Under the pieces are notes generated by a model that made no database searches, was not told where the DNA came from, and saw nothing but the letters and a program-made list of their open reading frames with translations. The translations under genes and the position numbers were made by a program. Positions 21,472 to 33,260 of a stretch of 64,000 nucleotides of DNA are shown here, one piece after another. Source of the DNA: Pseudo-nitzschia pungens (Eukaryota > Bacillariophyta > Bacillariophyceae > Bacillariales > Bacillariaceae); the NCBI GenBank assembly GCA_037355855.1, contig CM074760.1, forward strand, positions 1,914,501-1,978,500, read 5' to 3'. Numbering within the stretch: the first letter of the stretch is position 1; every line of letters starts with the position of its first letter.

Positions 21472-23723
21472 CGTTTAGAAGGTGCGATAGAAGAGGATCT
21501 TTCGTTCGTGAAATGCGTCTTGTTGAGGACGAATGTTTTCGACGGTAATTAATGTTACTTGTTTATGTAGTAGATATAACCTCTCAATCGTGACAAGAAA
21601 ATGCTTTCCCGTTTCGTTATTATAGCTATACGTGCACAACACGTTCCGTAAATTGTTGGACACAAGTGAGGAAGCAAAACAGGTCGGAATTGAGAATGGT
21701 ACGACAAAGGCTACCATTACAGTACGGCACCCATACTCGTATCGTAAGTAATTTTAAAGCGAGAGCTAATCCGTACCAGGACGTGTACCTTCAACGTGTA
21801 ATCGGTAAGATTATTGCATGCAACAGTTTCAAAAAATAATTTCAATTGTTTCTTGTGACGCTAATTTTCGTTGTTTTTTTAGGATACTAAAAAAGAAACG
21901 TACCATTGTGCGTTAAACTATCGTAATCTATTTCTCCACCAATGAGATTCCTGCTACCATTTTCTTTTAAAAGCAATACGAAGTAAGGATTTACTTCGTA
22001 TTCATTTTAAAATCCAATTTAGTGCTGCTTTGGAAAATTCCTGATGAAAACGATTTTTTGTCTTGACAATACAAGAATTGTTGCTTCGCTTAATTGTTGA
22101 TATTTATCCCACTTTCGTACCTCATCATTATTCATACTTACAAGTATTGACATTATGTTATTTTGTCTCCCGGCAGGACTCTCCTGGTTACAGAATTGAT
22201 TGAATAACGGTTGAAAAACTAATGAAAATACGAACCAAACACTTCCCTTGGTCTGTGTCCAGTTCGGAAAGCGGCAATTCGTAGTAAGGTTTACCCTTAC
22301 TACTAGTATTATTATTATTATCATTATTTTCATTGCGGCAAAAATTATGAAGTTAATATCATTATTCTGGTTCCAGTATGCCGTTGGAATCATTTCTTCT
22401 TTGTCGATAGTCTGGAGCTTGAAATTTTGATGCCTACAATACCAACAACGAATCTTATGAATATAGTTCGTCACTATTTGGAACATAAACCTAGTATCAT
22501 ATTGCACTTAGTGCAAAGCTCATCGTGATACCCAACAGTGTCATCACTCTTCAGATCACCTATAATGTCGTATGATCATAGCTTTTACCATGAGGTTACA
22601 TTGACATAAAATGTGTGCCAGTTGATGTCACTATTACATGCCATTTAGTCTAAATAAATCATCACGTCGGATTCTCAGCCCTTCGTCATTTTTTCGGGAG
22701 TTTGTATACATCATCTAACTTGGAGTTGTTTGAGTATTCAATAATCATGATCATTATTTAGACGTTCGTCCTACGAGTACGCTGAATTATTGAGCTCGCT
22801 CTAGACCAATATTTATGTCACTGTACTACGAGGAGTTGATCTATGGTACCTTTTTGTTGGCTGTTGATTCCTTGTCTGCTTTTTGGTATCGTACGAAGGC
22901 TTAGATGGTATTTTTCGCAATGATGTTTGATGTTGAATCAATTGCTCTATTTGTCAAGCAGTAATTTAGGATTAAAATTTCCATAATGGTGCAATCAATG
23001 ATTTTGTAAGTCATGGCTTCGGGCTTGTAAGCTCACTCAAAACCTACATGAAATCTTCAATTACTCTTCGGAGATGCACATTATTCAACTCCCAAAGTAG
23101 GTGCATTGCTTCGACCATTTCCGATCATGGTGAAGACGTGATAGCTAGCTACCTAACAGCTGAGAATACCCTCTAGAGAGAATAATGGCCAGTCAGACAC
23201 TCAGTTGTACTTCGATGGAACAACTGGCAATATATCATATCCTCATCGTGAATTTTACAGATGTGTGCTTGTTTGAAAGAAGTTTGATGGAGCGGCATCT
23301 AGCTTTTCGGGTTATTTTAATTCAAGGTGTATTTTCTACCAGACAAATCAAACAAGGGCAACGATTGATGAAAAAATGAACAAAAGTTTCTCAGTATGTT
23401 TTATTCGCCTTTCAAAATGGAAGACACTGCATTTTCTTCCGAGAGAGAAAGAGATTAGACGCGGCAGCATTTTCCCTCGTCTTGCTAATACGCCGGTGAG
23501 ACCTCCAAACAAATATACAAGCTTGAATTCGACGAAGAAGGCAAAAAGAACGGATCGGACTTGGACAAATTATTTTCATATCTTTTACGTATGTAATCGT
23601 CACTGCTAAGGGAATGCCAAAAGTGTACCTTCATTGCATACCGTTAGTGGACTTGGAGAATGTTTGTTGGGGTTCAACCCCAGTTGAAGGAGTACTCGCT
23701 GACTTGACGCAACAGAATTTTCC
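21472..23723. other. Intergenic, no gene supported
   Basis: 2.25 kb between the starts of the membrane protein gene and the end of the ATPase gene. It contains a foldback motif at 21975-22002 and an ATT/TAT-rich stretch near 22300. The frame 22019..22507 (minus) is isoleucine-rich simple sequence plus unremarkable text, and 23185..23379 (plus) starts with ATG but matches nothing I know. A GGGGTTCAACCCC palindrome at about 23672 is not part of a tRNA. Confidence 0.45.
21975..22002. repeat. Foldback motif AATACGAAGTAA-GGAT-TTACTTCGTATT
   Basis: Perfect 12-bp arms with a 4-nt loop. The arm is the same word as in the palindrome at 5371-5392. Confidence 0.85.
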
Positions 23724-26700
23724 TTATCTTCCTCCATTAAATTCTTCTCTAATTGATTCATCCAACGTTTTGATAGACGCATCAATTTGAATATCTTTCT
23801 TCATTGTCGTACCAGCAAGAAGTTGATGGTTTAACGATGCACTCTTCTGGTGCAAATCTCTCGAAGTTACCACGCCCGATCGAAATGATATTTCAAACTC
23901 TTCGTTTACCTTGAGATTGTGCTGGATTGACAGATGTCGAACCTTCGCGGTTGCACCAAAAGCCAACCATAAGCTACAAGCCTGACTTAAGTACTGCTTT
24001 GCTCGATCAGTTTCATTCAAAGCTTTCATCGACGTCCCGGCAAGTTCACTTCCAAGTGCCGCATCCTGAATATATCCCATTTCTAGTGCCGCATGAATTG
24101 CTTCGTCATAAGCGTCAGTCAACTTTTGCCTATCGTCACATTCCAGAGAAAGTAGTTTGGCTTCCATTAGAAGACATTTGTGAAGTACATTCTGTCCTCT
24201 TGTTTGACAAAAGTATCTCAGGGTTTTTATGTATACAAGAGCTTTCTTCTTGTGTTTAGTCAAACCTGTGTTGCGAGCAAGCTCCAAATACGCAAGCGCA
24301 GCATAAAAATTTTCTTTACTACCGCTAGCATACGCCCTTCCAAATTGGTGCACAGAAGCAATCCTTTCGGCCATCCTCACCGCAAATTCGATGTTGCCAA
24401 ACAAAACTCCCAACTCCAAACGCGATGAAAGTGAAAATATGCGATTAAACAAATCGGGATCGTTAATCCCTGCTTCGTCCGCTGACTCCAATTCTTGCCA
24501 GTCTATTTTCTTCCTACCCATGAGACAAAGAATCGCCACGCGACTTGACAAGAGATAGGTCAAAATAGAGTCAACGTTGTAGAGACGGAGTTGTTCGATC
24601 AGTTGTGCCCCGGCCTTTTCAATGGGCTCGAGTGGGTATCCAGCACTTTGCGCGAATATGTTACAGAAAACTATACACTGAAATCCGATTTCTATGTTTC
24701 CTCTTGCCATGCCTGACAAATGAGCTTCTTGTAAGGTCTGAATCACATGTTCCCTCGGAAAACTCCACGCTTCGATCCAATAACCAACCACGTACAGTGT
24801 CAACGATTTGATCGGGAAAAAACTGTCATCAGTTTTTGCCAGTATTCGGCGAGAAAGTCGTGCCATTCGAAGGGCACCCTCGACGTCATTTCCAGAATCC
24901 TGTAGAAGCTGACCATATGAAGCAAACGCATGCGCACTTCCTCTTGTAAATCCGAACTTGAAGGTCAAACGCAATTTCCTCGCTATGCAAAATTGTAATT
25001 CTGTTTTGAATCCACATATATGAGCTCTTCGTGAAGCCTCCGAAAGTAGATCCATCACCATCTCGTTCTTTTTGTCTTGGCATATTGGCAACTTCAAAAT
25101 GTCATCATCACCTTGATTTCGTAGAAAACGGTTAATGACAAAAATATCCCTTTTCATGCGAAAATAATGCAGTCTTGGTGCGATTGCTCGAACACTCACA
25201 AGGGCCTCCCGACAAAGAGCGAGAGATTCGACATGTTTTTGTTGTTTTCCCTTCGCTGTTGCCAGTGCAATAAATGTTGGAATTTTGTCTTCTAAACTTT
25301 TGGTGTTTTCAAGGACAATCTGTGCCAACTCGTTGCCATTCTCAAAGTGCCCTAGACACAATTCGCTCGTCGAAATCTCTCGATAAAAATCCAAGGACAG
25401 ATCGTAATGGGTTTTCCAAGGATCCTCGTCGAGCTTTCGTAGGTAGCTGAGAGCCAACCTCAGGTAAGTCGAAGCAGGTACGTACGCACCAAAAAATCTC
25501 GCCTTTTTACCGCACAATAAATTCAATTTCGCGAGAGATAAATAATCTTTTCCTCCATGACCTGTACAAGAGTTTAGATGGTCCGCCGCGGCAAAGATCA
25601 TCCAGTCTTTTCCATCGCATTCAAAGTATAATTCATACAGTTTTCTGCCGATCATTATCCTTAGTCTGCTTCTTTCTTCGCCACCAGATACCATCCAATA
25701 CGCTGCCTGTTGCGCACGGTCATTTGCAAATTGATAGAACTCCGTCCCAATAGTGTTTGAGAGTAAACCAACTAAAACCGCCAAATCCAGCAGACTATTC
25801 AATTCCTTAAAATCGACGTCAATACCATCTTCATCCATGAGCGCTTGGAGGGTTTTCACATCAAACACGTCTTTGGTGTGGGATGCTATCACAAGTGCCC
25901 TTCTTAGTTTGCAAGGCAAACTCTGTATTTTGGACGAAACATACACGCCTACGTCGTCCGATAGGGCATTCTCGAACTCGACACCATCAAGGTTCCAATC
26001 CCATCGAAAGGTAATCATAGAAACGTAAAGGATGTTTCTCCTTTGAAGTTCTTCCAGTGCTTCCATAGTGAAGAATATATTTCCCCTTGTTTTTCCATAG
26101 ATAACTTCGGTTAGCGGTCGGCATTCCTCTGCTCCTAGCTCCAGAGTATCGCCAATGAATTGTCCAATCTCGTCAATGGATAAGTTGAGTAGATTGATTC
26201 GAGTAACTTTTCGGCCAAGGCCTTCGATGTTCTCCATCAATTTGGCAAAGTGGGGGGTTTCTTCTTTGGATTGAGTGATTCCGCGGGTGGTACCAATAAA
26301 CATAAAATATCGGCAAGTAGGATCTTGAATGAGGGACTCGATCAATCCACAAGATTCGTTGTCAGCCCATTGGCAATTTTCGAGGAACAAAATGAGCGGA
26401 TATTGTTCGCTGCAAATAACACGGAACAAAGCGTGAAAGAGATACCGTATTCGATTCAATGCGTTTGGACCCGCCGTAATGTTATTGTCGGAGTCGCTTT
26501 CCACCCTGTCTGTTAGGGAAGGGGCTTCTACAACCAAGGAATCCGTTTCGTTTCGGTCATTCTTCGATTTCAAGACATCTCCCAATCTCGGAACCAGGGC
26601 AGTCATCAACAGCGTTTCAGAACCCAATGATTTGTCTATCGCCACACGTATTCGTTCGAGATTGTTTGTTGCGGTCTCAGAATCCTTGCTTTGCAAAAGT

Positions 26701-27152
26701 CGTTCGAAAAAATCATTTAGGGCATTAAGCAAAGCCGAAAAAGGATCCGTACAGTTCCGTCCGAATCGTCCTTGAATATTACAAATGGTGGTGTACTTCC
26801 CCAAAGTTTTTTCGGAGTCAGTTTTTGCCTTCTCCTCCAGCTGCCTGATGAACCCTCGAACCAAGGATGATTTTCCGGTACCTGCCGATGCCGTCACTAT
26901 CACCACAGGAGATTTTTGCCTTTGCGGTTGTGATTTGTCTTCAACAATTATACTGTGTTGGTGGGTTTCGTTGTGGTTTTCGTCATTGTTTTCGTACAGC
27001 TGATGAAAGTTATCGTGAAGAATTTGAAGTTCCTTTGCTCGCCCGTATACTTTATCCTCAGGAAAGACGATCCGGTTGTTCAGAACCTGATCTTCCTCAT
27101 CCTCATATTGATCATCATAAAAATCTCGGCCAGATGATGGTTTGTACACCAT
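23724..27152 (-). CDS. Large AAA_16-type ATPase with helical-repeat C-terminus (signal-transduction ATPase-like)
   Basis: 1142 aa, single exon, ATG 27152. Residues 28-45 (VFPEDKVYGRAKELQIL) are the usual entry to an orphan AAA/STAND ATPase. Walker A is TASAGTGKSS (87-96) and Walker B lies near 255-265 (PLILFLENCQWADNES). The later part is a long series of helices resembling TPR repeats, with phrases like LCREALVSVRAIAPRLHYF and ALAYLELARNTGLTKHKKKA. This architecture is that of the predicted ATPases attached to kinases and cyclases in bacteria and in stramenopile signalling proteins. Here no kinase, cyclase or PAS/GAF domain is present, so the protein stands alone or is split from a partner. 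Role inferred: regulated scaffold or sensor ATPase. Confidence 0.8.
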   Translation of the reverse strand: MVYKPSSGRDFYDDQYEDEEDQVLNNRIVFPEDKVYGRAKELQILHDNFHQLYENNDENHNETHQHSIIVEDKSQPQRQKSPVVIVTASAGTGKSSLVRGFIRQLEEKAKTDSEKTLGKYTTICNIQGRFGRNCTDPFSALLNALNDFFERLLQSKDSETATNNLERIRVAIDKSLGSETLLMTALVPRLGDVLKSKNDRNETDSLVVEAPSLTDRVESDSDNNITAGPNALNRIRYLFHALFRVICSEQYPLILFLENCQWADNESCGLIESLIQDPTCRYFMFIGTTRGITQSKEETPHFAKLMENIEGLGRKVTRINLLNLSIDEIGQFIGDTLELGAEECRPLTEVIYGKTRGNIFFTMEALEELQRRNILYVSMITFRWDWNLDGVEFENALSDDVGVYVSSKIQSLPCKLRRALVIASHTKDVFDVKTLQALMDEDGIDVDFKELNSLLDLAVLVGLLSNTIGTEFYQFANDRAQQAAYWMVSGGEERSRLRIMIGRKLYELYFECDGKDWMIFAAADHLNSCTGHGGKDYLSLAKLNLLCGKKARFFGAYVPASTYLRLALSYLRKLDEDPWKTHYDLSLDFYREISTSELCLGHFENGNELAQIVLENTKSLEDKIPTFIALATAKGKQQKHVESLALCREALVSVRAIAPRLHYFRMKRDIFVINRFLRNQGDDDILKLPICQDKKNEMVMDLLSEASRRAHICGFKTELQFCIARKLRLTFKFGFTRGSAHAFASYGQLLQDSGNDVEGALRMARLSRRILAKTDDSFFPIKSLTLYVVGYWIEAWSFPREHVIQTLQEAHLSGMARGNIEIGFQCIVFCNIFAQSAGYPLEPIEKAGAQLIEQLRLYNVDSILTYLLSSRVAILCLMGRKKIDWQELESADEAGINDPDLFNRIFSLSSRLELGVLFGNIEFAVRMAERIASVHQFGRAYASGSKENFYAALAYLELARNTGLTKHKKKALVYIKTLRYFCQTRGQNVLHKCLLMEAKLLSLECDDRQKLTDAYDEAIHAALEMGYIQDAALGSELAGTSMKALNETDRAKQYLSQACSLWLAFGATAKVRHLSIQHNLKVNEEFEISFRSGVVTSRDLHQKSASLNHQLLAGTTMKKDIQIDASIKTLDESIREEFNGGR

Positions 27153-28600
27153 TTTCGAATCTACAGACTATTGTAATAATATAATATTATACCCGTATGG
27201 TGCTCCTTGTCGCTAGATCTTGAGCGATTCTCAATGAAAAGAACCGTACTTATTCGCTGTGTTCCCTCTCTTTATTGTGGGTGATACGGTGATTCCCAGG
27301 ACAAGGTTTCTCTTGATTGAATGAATCCGGTCGATCGCAATGACTACCGCTAACTGCTCGATGAGAATGATACTTCTGAGAACAGGAAGGCGGAAAGAGA
27401 ATTGTAGTAAAGATTCTACTGAAGATAAAAGTTACGAATTTGGGTTGTGCAAGGCTGCTACCGGTACAGCGGTAACCTTAGTCAACACATGCACAAACAT
27501 CCTATTCCTGCAACGCGGATGACTGATTAGAATGCACTAATGCGGTATGTACCGTATCAAAACCCAACGGTACTGGTACCGGTACGCGTTGTTGGAAGGG
27601 AAATACTAGGGTATGAGAAAAAATTAAAATAAGGATAATAACAACGCGTACTCTTAGGGAAAAAGGGCTTATCAATTCTCTGCACGAAGGATCTTGAATT
27701 CCAAAGATTCAGATTCAGATGATGTCTGAGAAGCCGGTTGGCTACGCCTTCAGCCTGCGCTAAACCAGTACATTCTGTACATAATCTTACTGTATCCAGA
27801 ACAAATTGCGATGAAAGAGAGTGTAAGTCTTACTCGTATGGTCGGAACATAGGGTAAGGTTTACCGTACGTACATACTCTAAATCAAGAACCAAGATCCG
27901 AAAGATAGAAGAGATTCCGATTTCAATAATTTTGCGACTACTGGTTTGTACGTAACCTTACTCGTACCGTGATGGTATCGTAACAATCTGCAACAATAAA
28001 TGCACAGTACAATAAACACGTACAATTGTACATACATGTAACAAGGCGCGGGCAAAATATAGATCAGTTGAGTCTTGAGTCGTATGCCTAAGACCATTGG
28101 AATACGTCACAAAATTATTTCCAAGTCAGAACACTGCAAAACACTGCATAAAATCACGTGATAAACTTGACATCGAATTTCTTTTGAAATGTTATCGGAT
28201 TTTACTTGACACTCGACCGACAAGGGTAACAACAATAAACTTGAACTTTGAAACATGCCTTAGTAGCAACAACAGGGGTACTTCCCCTATCCAACAGGAA
28301 GAAGAAGAAGGAGCAGGAGCAGGAGAAACGGCGGGAGCAGCAGCAGCAGGAGCAGGACGACAAGTAGCAGCGGCAGCAGCAGGAGCAGCAGGAGCAGGAC
28401 GACGAGTAGCAGCAGCGGCGGGAGCAGCAGCAGCAGCAGCACGACGAGTAGCAGCGGCAGCAGCAGGAGCAGCAGGAGCAGGACGACGAGTAGGCGCAGC
28501 GGCGGGAGCAGCAGCAGCAGGCGCAGGCGCAGCGGCGGGAGCAGCAGCAGCAGGGGCAGCGGCGGGAGCAGCAGCAGCAGGGGCAGCAGGGGCAGCGGCG

Positions 28601-28631
<31 letters not shown>

Positions 28632-28642
28632 GGGCAGCGGCG

Positions 28643-28673
<31 letters not shown>

Positions 28674-29274
28674 GGGCAGCGGCGGGAGCAGCAGCAGCAG
28701 GGGCAGCGGCGGGAGCAGCAGCAGCAGGGGCAGCGGCGGGAGCAGCAGCAGCAGGGGCAGCAGCAGCAGGACTCAAATATTTTGTGAGCTGAGCGTACAA
28801 TAAAAAATTTGGAAAACAGTCCCGGGATGGAAGATTCCGCGATTCTCAACTCCCATGTGAGTCGGTTTGTTGCCTTAGTTGCGCACCTCGTGTTAAAACA
28901 CGGGAATAAAAATCTACTAAAAGATCAATTTTACACTGAGTTGAAACGCAACATATACTCTATTAAAAACCGTTGAAAAAAATTCTGTACCTCTAGTTTT
29001 GATGGGGTATTGGAGGCATACTTAGAACGTAGGAGCTTCCACGTAGAAGGTTGTACTAGCGCGGGGCGCGTGCAACAACGGTTGCATTTTAGTGATATCG
29101 TATGGGTAGATGTTCTGGTTCTTTTACGTCTCGATCTGAACAAGAACGATCGCAATGCAACTACTACTACCGGTAAGGCCTTACTATTATTATGAGACTT
29201 CTTGTCTTGAAAAGCAAGGACCTGGAACGATGCAATGAAGCATTCCATAGGTCGCAACTAATTACTACACCAAA
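27153..29274. other. Intergenic with GC-rich minisatellite, no gene supported
   Basis: 2.1 kb upstream of the ATPase gene. Apart from the minisatellite at about 28296-28775 it holds dispersed GTAAGGTT/ACCGGTA words. Frames across the minisatellite are open on both strands purely because of the triplet-like repeat. Confidence 0.5.
28296..28775. repeat. GC-rich GCAGCAGCAGGGGCAGCGGCGGGA minisatellite
   Basis: About 480 bp built from GCAGCAGCA plus GGGGCAGCGGCGGGAGCA units. The unit is about 27 bp at the 3' end and more diverged at the 5' end (GACGACGAGTAGCAGC). The period is a multiple of three, so it reads as poly-Ala/Gly (plus) or as Ala/Pro or Cys-rich text (minus). The only plus frame (28097..28792) lacks an ATG start at its beginning. 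I treat it as non-coding. Confidence 0.85.
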
Positions 29275-31441
29275 TTACATTATCAAACTAAGAGGTCGGT
29301 TTCCCTCATCCCCCGAGCTTGGTATGATGCCATCAATGCCCCCCTGCGTATAATAATGTGCTACCCCTCTCTTCTCCCTTCGTTTTTCCCGTCCGGAATA
29401 CGACATGAAACCTATCATAAATCCCATCCAAATAACCATGCCCATCACCAGAATTGCCTGAACGATCCAGGAAGGATGAGGAGTCATATCTTCAGCTGTA
29501 CTATTTTCCACCAAATTACTTCCAAGGACAACATTGTTACCTTCTTCGTTTGTTGAGATTGAAAGCATGTCGCCAACTTCATCATCCTCGCCATTCGTTG
29601 AAACTTCGTTCTTGCCATCATCGATATTTTCTGATACAGAAATTTTCATATCGTTATTGCTATTGTGGATTGTGGATGTTGTGCCCTCACTGCCAACCAT
29701 ATCAGTTTCATCATCTGTTGAAACCTTATGATAACTTTCTGTCGGAGAATCGCCATTAGCATTATTGGTGCTTTCTGCTTCAGCACCTGCAAAATCGTTT
29801 GTGCTATCATTATTGATTGACGAATAGATCAAAGGTTCATTGCCGACCGATTCACTTTTCATATTCGTCGTGGCCTTGTTCTCATTCGTATTATTTTCTG
29901 TTGTAGCGACGCCAATACCACCACCACTGCTCTCTTTATTCGTCGGGGATGCTAAAGCTTCACTATCAGGCGTAGCACTCTCCATCTTCACCGAGGTCTT
30001 GTTTTTGATGCCGTCAGTCTGTCCCGTGGCACCAACCACTACATTGCCAATGTTTTCGTCCCTCGCAGAGATTGCGGTTTCAACATCAGTGCCGCTCTCA
30101 TCATTTGTTGAGACCGTCTTCCCGCTATTGTTTGAACTCAGTGATGATATCTTCACGTCAGTTGTTAAGACTTCTTTGTCGGTGTATTTGGAAAGATCAA
30201 GGACACCAATATCAGGAGCCTCTCCCAACAAATTTTCGAGCGAAATATCATTAGCGTTGCACTTCTTCTGGGTGCGAATTGCATTGAAGAAGATAGATGT
30301 ATCTGTTAATGATTTCATTGTCTCTGATTCGTTTTCAGGACAATCGGAAAACATTTTTGTTCCGTGAAGCATTCTAAAATTTGCGTGTTTCATAACGTTT
30401 TGGTAGTTACAATCCCTTAGTCGGAACAACTGTTCCAAGTGTTCGACCTCATTTTTCGTAAGTGAGTGAAACGGATGAGTTGCTTTGTCGTCTTTATCGT
30501 GGTATTTCTCGAAGGACTCGGACTCAAGATTGTCAAGCCAGCCATTCGTGCAAGTTCCGTCAAGGATTTCGCAACCAATCACGTGCTCAACCATCAATCC
30601 TGCTTTTTCTAATCCATATAAATCAATCATAACAACGTTATATCCGGCATCAACGTACAAAGACGAGAGCAGGAAAGGATTCATTGCTGTTTCTAACGTT
30701 TCGAGCCGTTTGTTGGTGGTTTGGGGATCACATACGTATTCTTCGTAATAGTCTTTCCAACCCGTGTTGCCGCCACTATCAAAATCTTCCGTGATTTCGT
30801 GTGTAAATATCGACAACCATTGCTCTACTCGAGGACTTTGGTAGAGCAAAATCACTGTAATATCGTTTGTTGGAATACCAGTCGCAGCTGCAATCTTATT
30901 TATTGCAGCCTCTGCGTCCCTGTGAGACCAGACAGTTTTGCCGACTCGATCGAACTCATCACCACCGATAATGAATCCACGAGAGGCATGATCTGAATGG
31001 CTCAACAAAGTATCGATAATTTTTTTCTGAATGTCTTTTTTGTCGAAATCCTCCACGAGTTTATTGTATGCTTTGTGCGGCGATCCTAAGCCTGTGAGGT
31101 TGGTTTCGACTAACGTTAGTTGACGAAAAGTGCAATGGCCACGTGCAAGTCCAGAGATGTCTAAAAAGTAGACTATCGTGAGAAATATACTGCGTACCTA
31201 ATATTTGTGGCCAACTCCATCCAAGCAATGACTCATCCTTGTAGTATGCGGGTTTATCCCCACGCGCGAATTTATAGAAGAATCCCTCGACGTTAGTCTC
31301 TGACGTTCTGTGGGGGCCTGCGAAAACGACGAGTTGTTGTTTGTCGTCGCCACCTTCAAAGAGGCTGCTGGCAACAGCCGTCAAAGAGAGGCAGAAAGTG
31401 ACGATGCGCAACGCTTCGACTGTAATATACGTTCTTAGCAT
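29275..31441 (-). CDS. Type I secretory membrane protein with acidic Ser/Thr stalk, sulfotransferase-like N-terminus
   Basis: Proposed complement(join(29275..31091,31198..31441)), 686 aa, ATG 31441. The intron (106 bp, donor GTACGC, acceptor CACAG) joins WPQIL to GLGSPHKAYNKLVEDF in frame. The N-terminal signal peptide RIVTFCLSLTAVASS is followed by LVVFAGPHRTSETNVEGFF. That glycine-rich loop after a beta strand looks like the PAPS 5'-phosphosulfate loop of sulfotransferases (normally with Lys), but the match is weak. The region to about residue 350 is globular, residues about 370-600 are low-complexity Asn/Ser/Thr/Glu, and a transmembrane helix (WIVQAILVMGMVIWMGFMIG) precedes a basic tail (SGREKRREKR). 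Likely a cell-surface or endomembrane glycoprotein; enzymatic activity is unproven. Confidence 0.75.
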
Positions 31442-32411
31442 ATCTAGTATTCTGAGAAATAGAGTTGATCGTTGTTTAAATTAAAGTCGTGATTGTATCA
31501 ATGGCCCGATTGCTGCTCTCATGAATTCGTACTGTACGTAAACCTTACTTCGTTGGATCATGATTATTGAAGCTGATATTCACCCAATACCAAAAGCAAG
31601 ACATCTGGCACTCGTACTTGTAGTACGAATAATACTTGTACGGTATGTTCTGGTACATTGCGTCACGGAAAGAATTTCAGTTTCGTCGCACTACAGTTCA
31701 ACTAAATACGAAATACCGGTAGCAAGTCCCGCAAACCTTTCTTTTTTTTTTTCCATACAGTAAGATGATTAGTGACCATTGTTCTACTTCTAGTCATTTT
31801 TCCAAATTCACCTCAAGGCAATTGTACAAAATAATGGTCACAACGAAGACGCATTCATCATGACGAACTAATCCTACCGGTAAACAAAAGATTAGAGGTG
31901 CGAAGTAGTAGTAAGGTTTAGTATTATGCACGAAGTATTTTCAGTACGGTAGCAACCGTTTTTTCGGAAAGGTTTGAAGTTGCGCCTCCAGTTCTTGTCT
32001 TATGCAATGACAAAACTAACCAGTCCCATTGTCGCAGTTGAAATAGAAGTAATTTCGAATGTGAATCTTTTGTTGATTGATGAAGTAAGTCTTACTGAAC
32101 CTTACTTCGTATGGTACAGCAATCGACCCGTTCCCAAATCAATGAGAGAAACGATTCGATTAGTTGTTCGAACTTGAGAGTACTATTATACAACGGTGTT
32201 TCCAACAAGACATTTTTTATCTGGTTTTGAATGCTGAGCAAGAAATCATACAATCCCTGTAGGGAGGGAACTAGTAGTACTACTACTATAGTAGTACTAC
32301 TATGATCACCCAAATGCCTGTGACATTGATGATTGAAGTCAACGGCAAATAAATATCTGTCTGTCCCAAAATAAGGAGGCAGCCCTTTTCATTGTAGCAT
32401 TGTAGAGTCCT

Positions 32412-32658
32412 TGCAAAATGTACGTATGCTCTCTACTGTCGATATAATCGCATGTATTTTAGTAAAGACAGGCTTCGAAAAATGATTGGGTTCGATCCGG
32501 GTGTTCCTCAGTTGTGGCAAAAGCAGTAATCACTCTGCTGTGTTGTTGTTTGACTTTGTTGTTGGTTATAGGTGATGAGAATAGTCAATGATGCTCATAA
32601 CCTGCAAAATGTACGTATGCTCTCTACTGCCGATATAATCGCATGTATTTTAGTAAAG
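32412..32658. repeat. Direct repeat, two 56-bp copies 191 bp apart
   Basis: TGCAAAATGTACGTATGCTC through GCATGTATTTTAGTAAAG occurs at 32412-32467 and 32603-32658 with one mismatch (CTGTCG versus CTGCCG). The sequence between is unique. It is either a recent local duplication or the long repeats of an inserted element; no target-site duplication or coding content was seen. Confidence 0.85.
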
Positions 32659-33238
32659 AGTGAGGTTATTTACTAGCTATTCGGGATTCATCCTCACAGT
32701 CCTAACCTTTGAGGTTCTTGTCATTAAGGACTAAATTTAAATGACTTAAAAATGCAATAAGAGATTCAACAAATGCCCATTTTGAGTGGACAAAATCAAA
32801 CAACAAGCATGATGTAGTAACCTTACCAATACTAGTAGTAGTACTCTTGTCACTTGCCTGATTTGTGAGTTTGCAACAAGAACGGTTGTAATTGTTTTTC
32901 TGCTGTAAATAATCAGCAGGAACAGGAAGAGCAAACGTGGTGTTGGTAGGGATTCAAGAAGAAGATTCTACCGTATGATCATTCGTCCAACGCATTTGAT
33001 GACAAGTATACTTTCCATCCCGATGAAGATTTGTCGAGGGTGGGGTCTTGAATTGTCATGCTGAAAATACGAACTGCAAAAGAAAGTTCCAAGTCGTTCG
33101 CTAACTGGTGCACCCTCAATACATGTTGTGAGTCTTACCTATCGGTCAATGGCATATTTGTTTTCGTTCAGATTTAAGATTCACTGTATTTTACGTCTAC
33201 CGTTATTCTTATTGAAAATATTTTTTTATTAACCTTAG

Positions 33239-33260
33239 TACTTCGTACCGGTACGAAGTA
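33239..33260. repeat. Perfect 22-bp palindrome TACTTCGTACCGGTACGAAGTA
   Basis: 11-bp arms without a loop. It combines the two commonest spacer words of the window (TACTTCGTA and ACCGGT), and a further ACCGGTACTTCGTA follows at about 33271. Confidence 0.9.

Noticed and set aside
22019..22507. 162-aa minus-strand frame, Ile-rich
   Set aside because: Contains translated ATT simple sequence and no family pattern; no splice partners found.
23660..23690. GGGGTTCAACCCC, resembling a tRNA T-arm/B box
   Set aside because: No acceptor stem, anticodon arm or properly spaced A box; only a short palindrome. A second TTCGATCC at about 32490 fails the same way.
28097..28849. Poly-Ala/Gly, Ala/Pro and Cys-rich frames of 202-231 aa
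   Set aside because: Produced by the GC-rich minisatellite; both strands open, and the plus frame does not begin with ATG.
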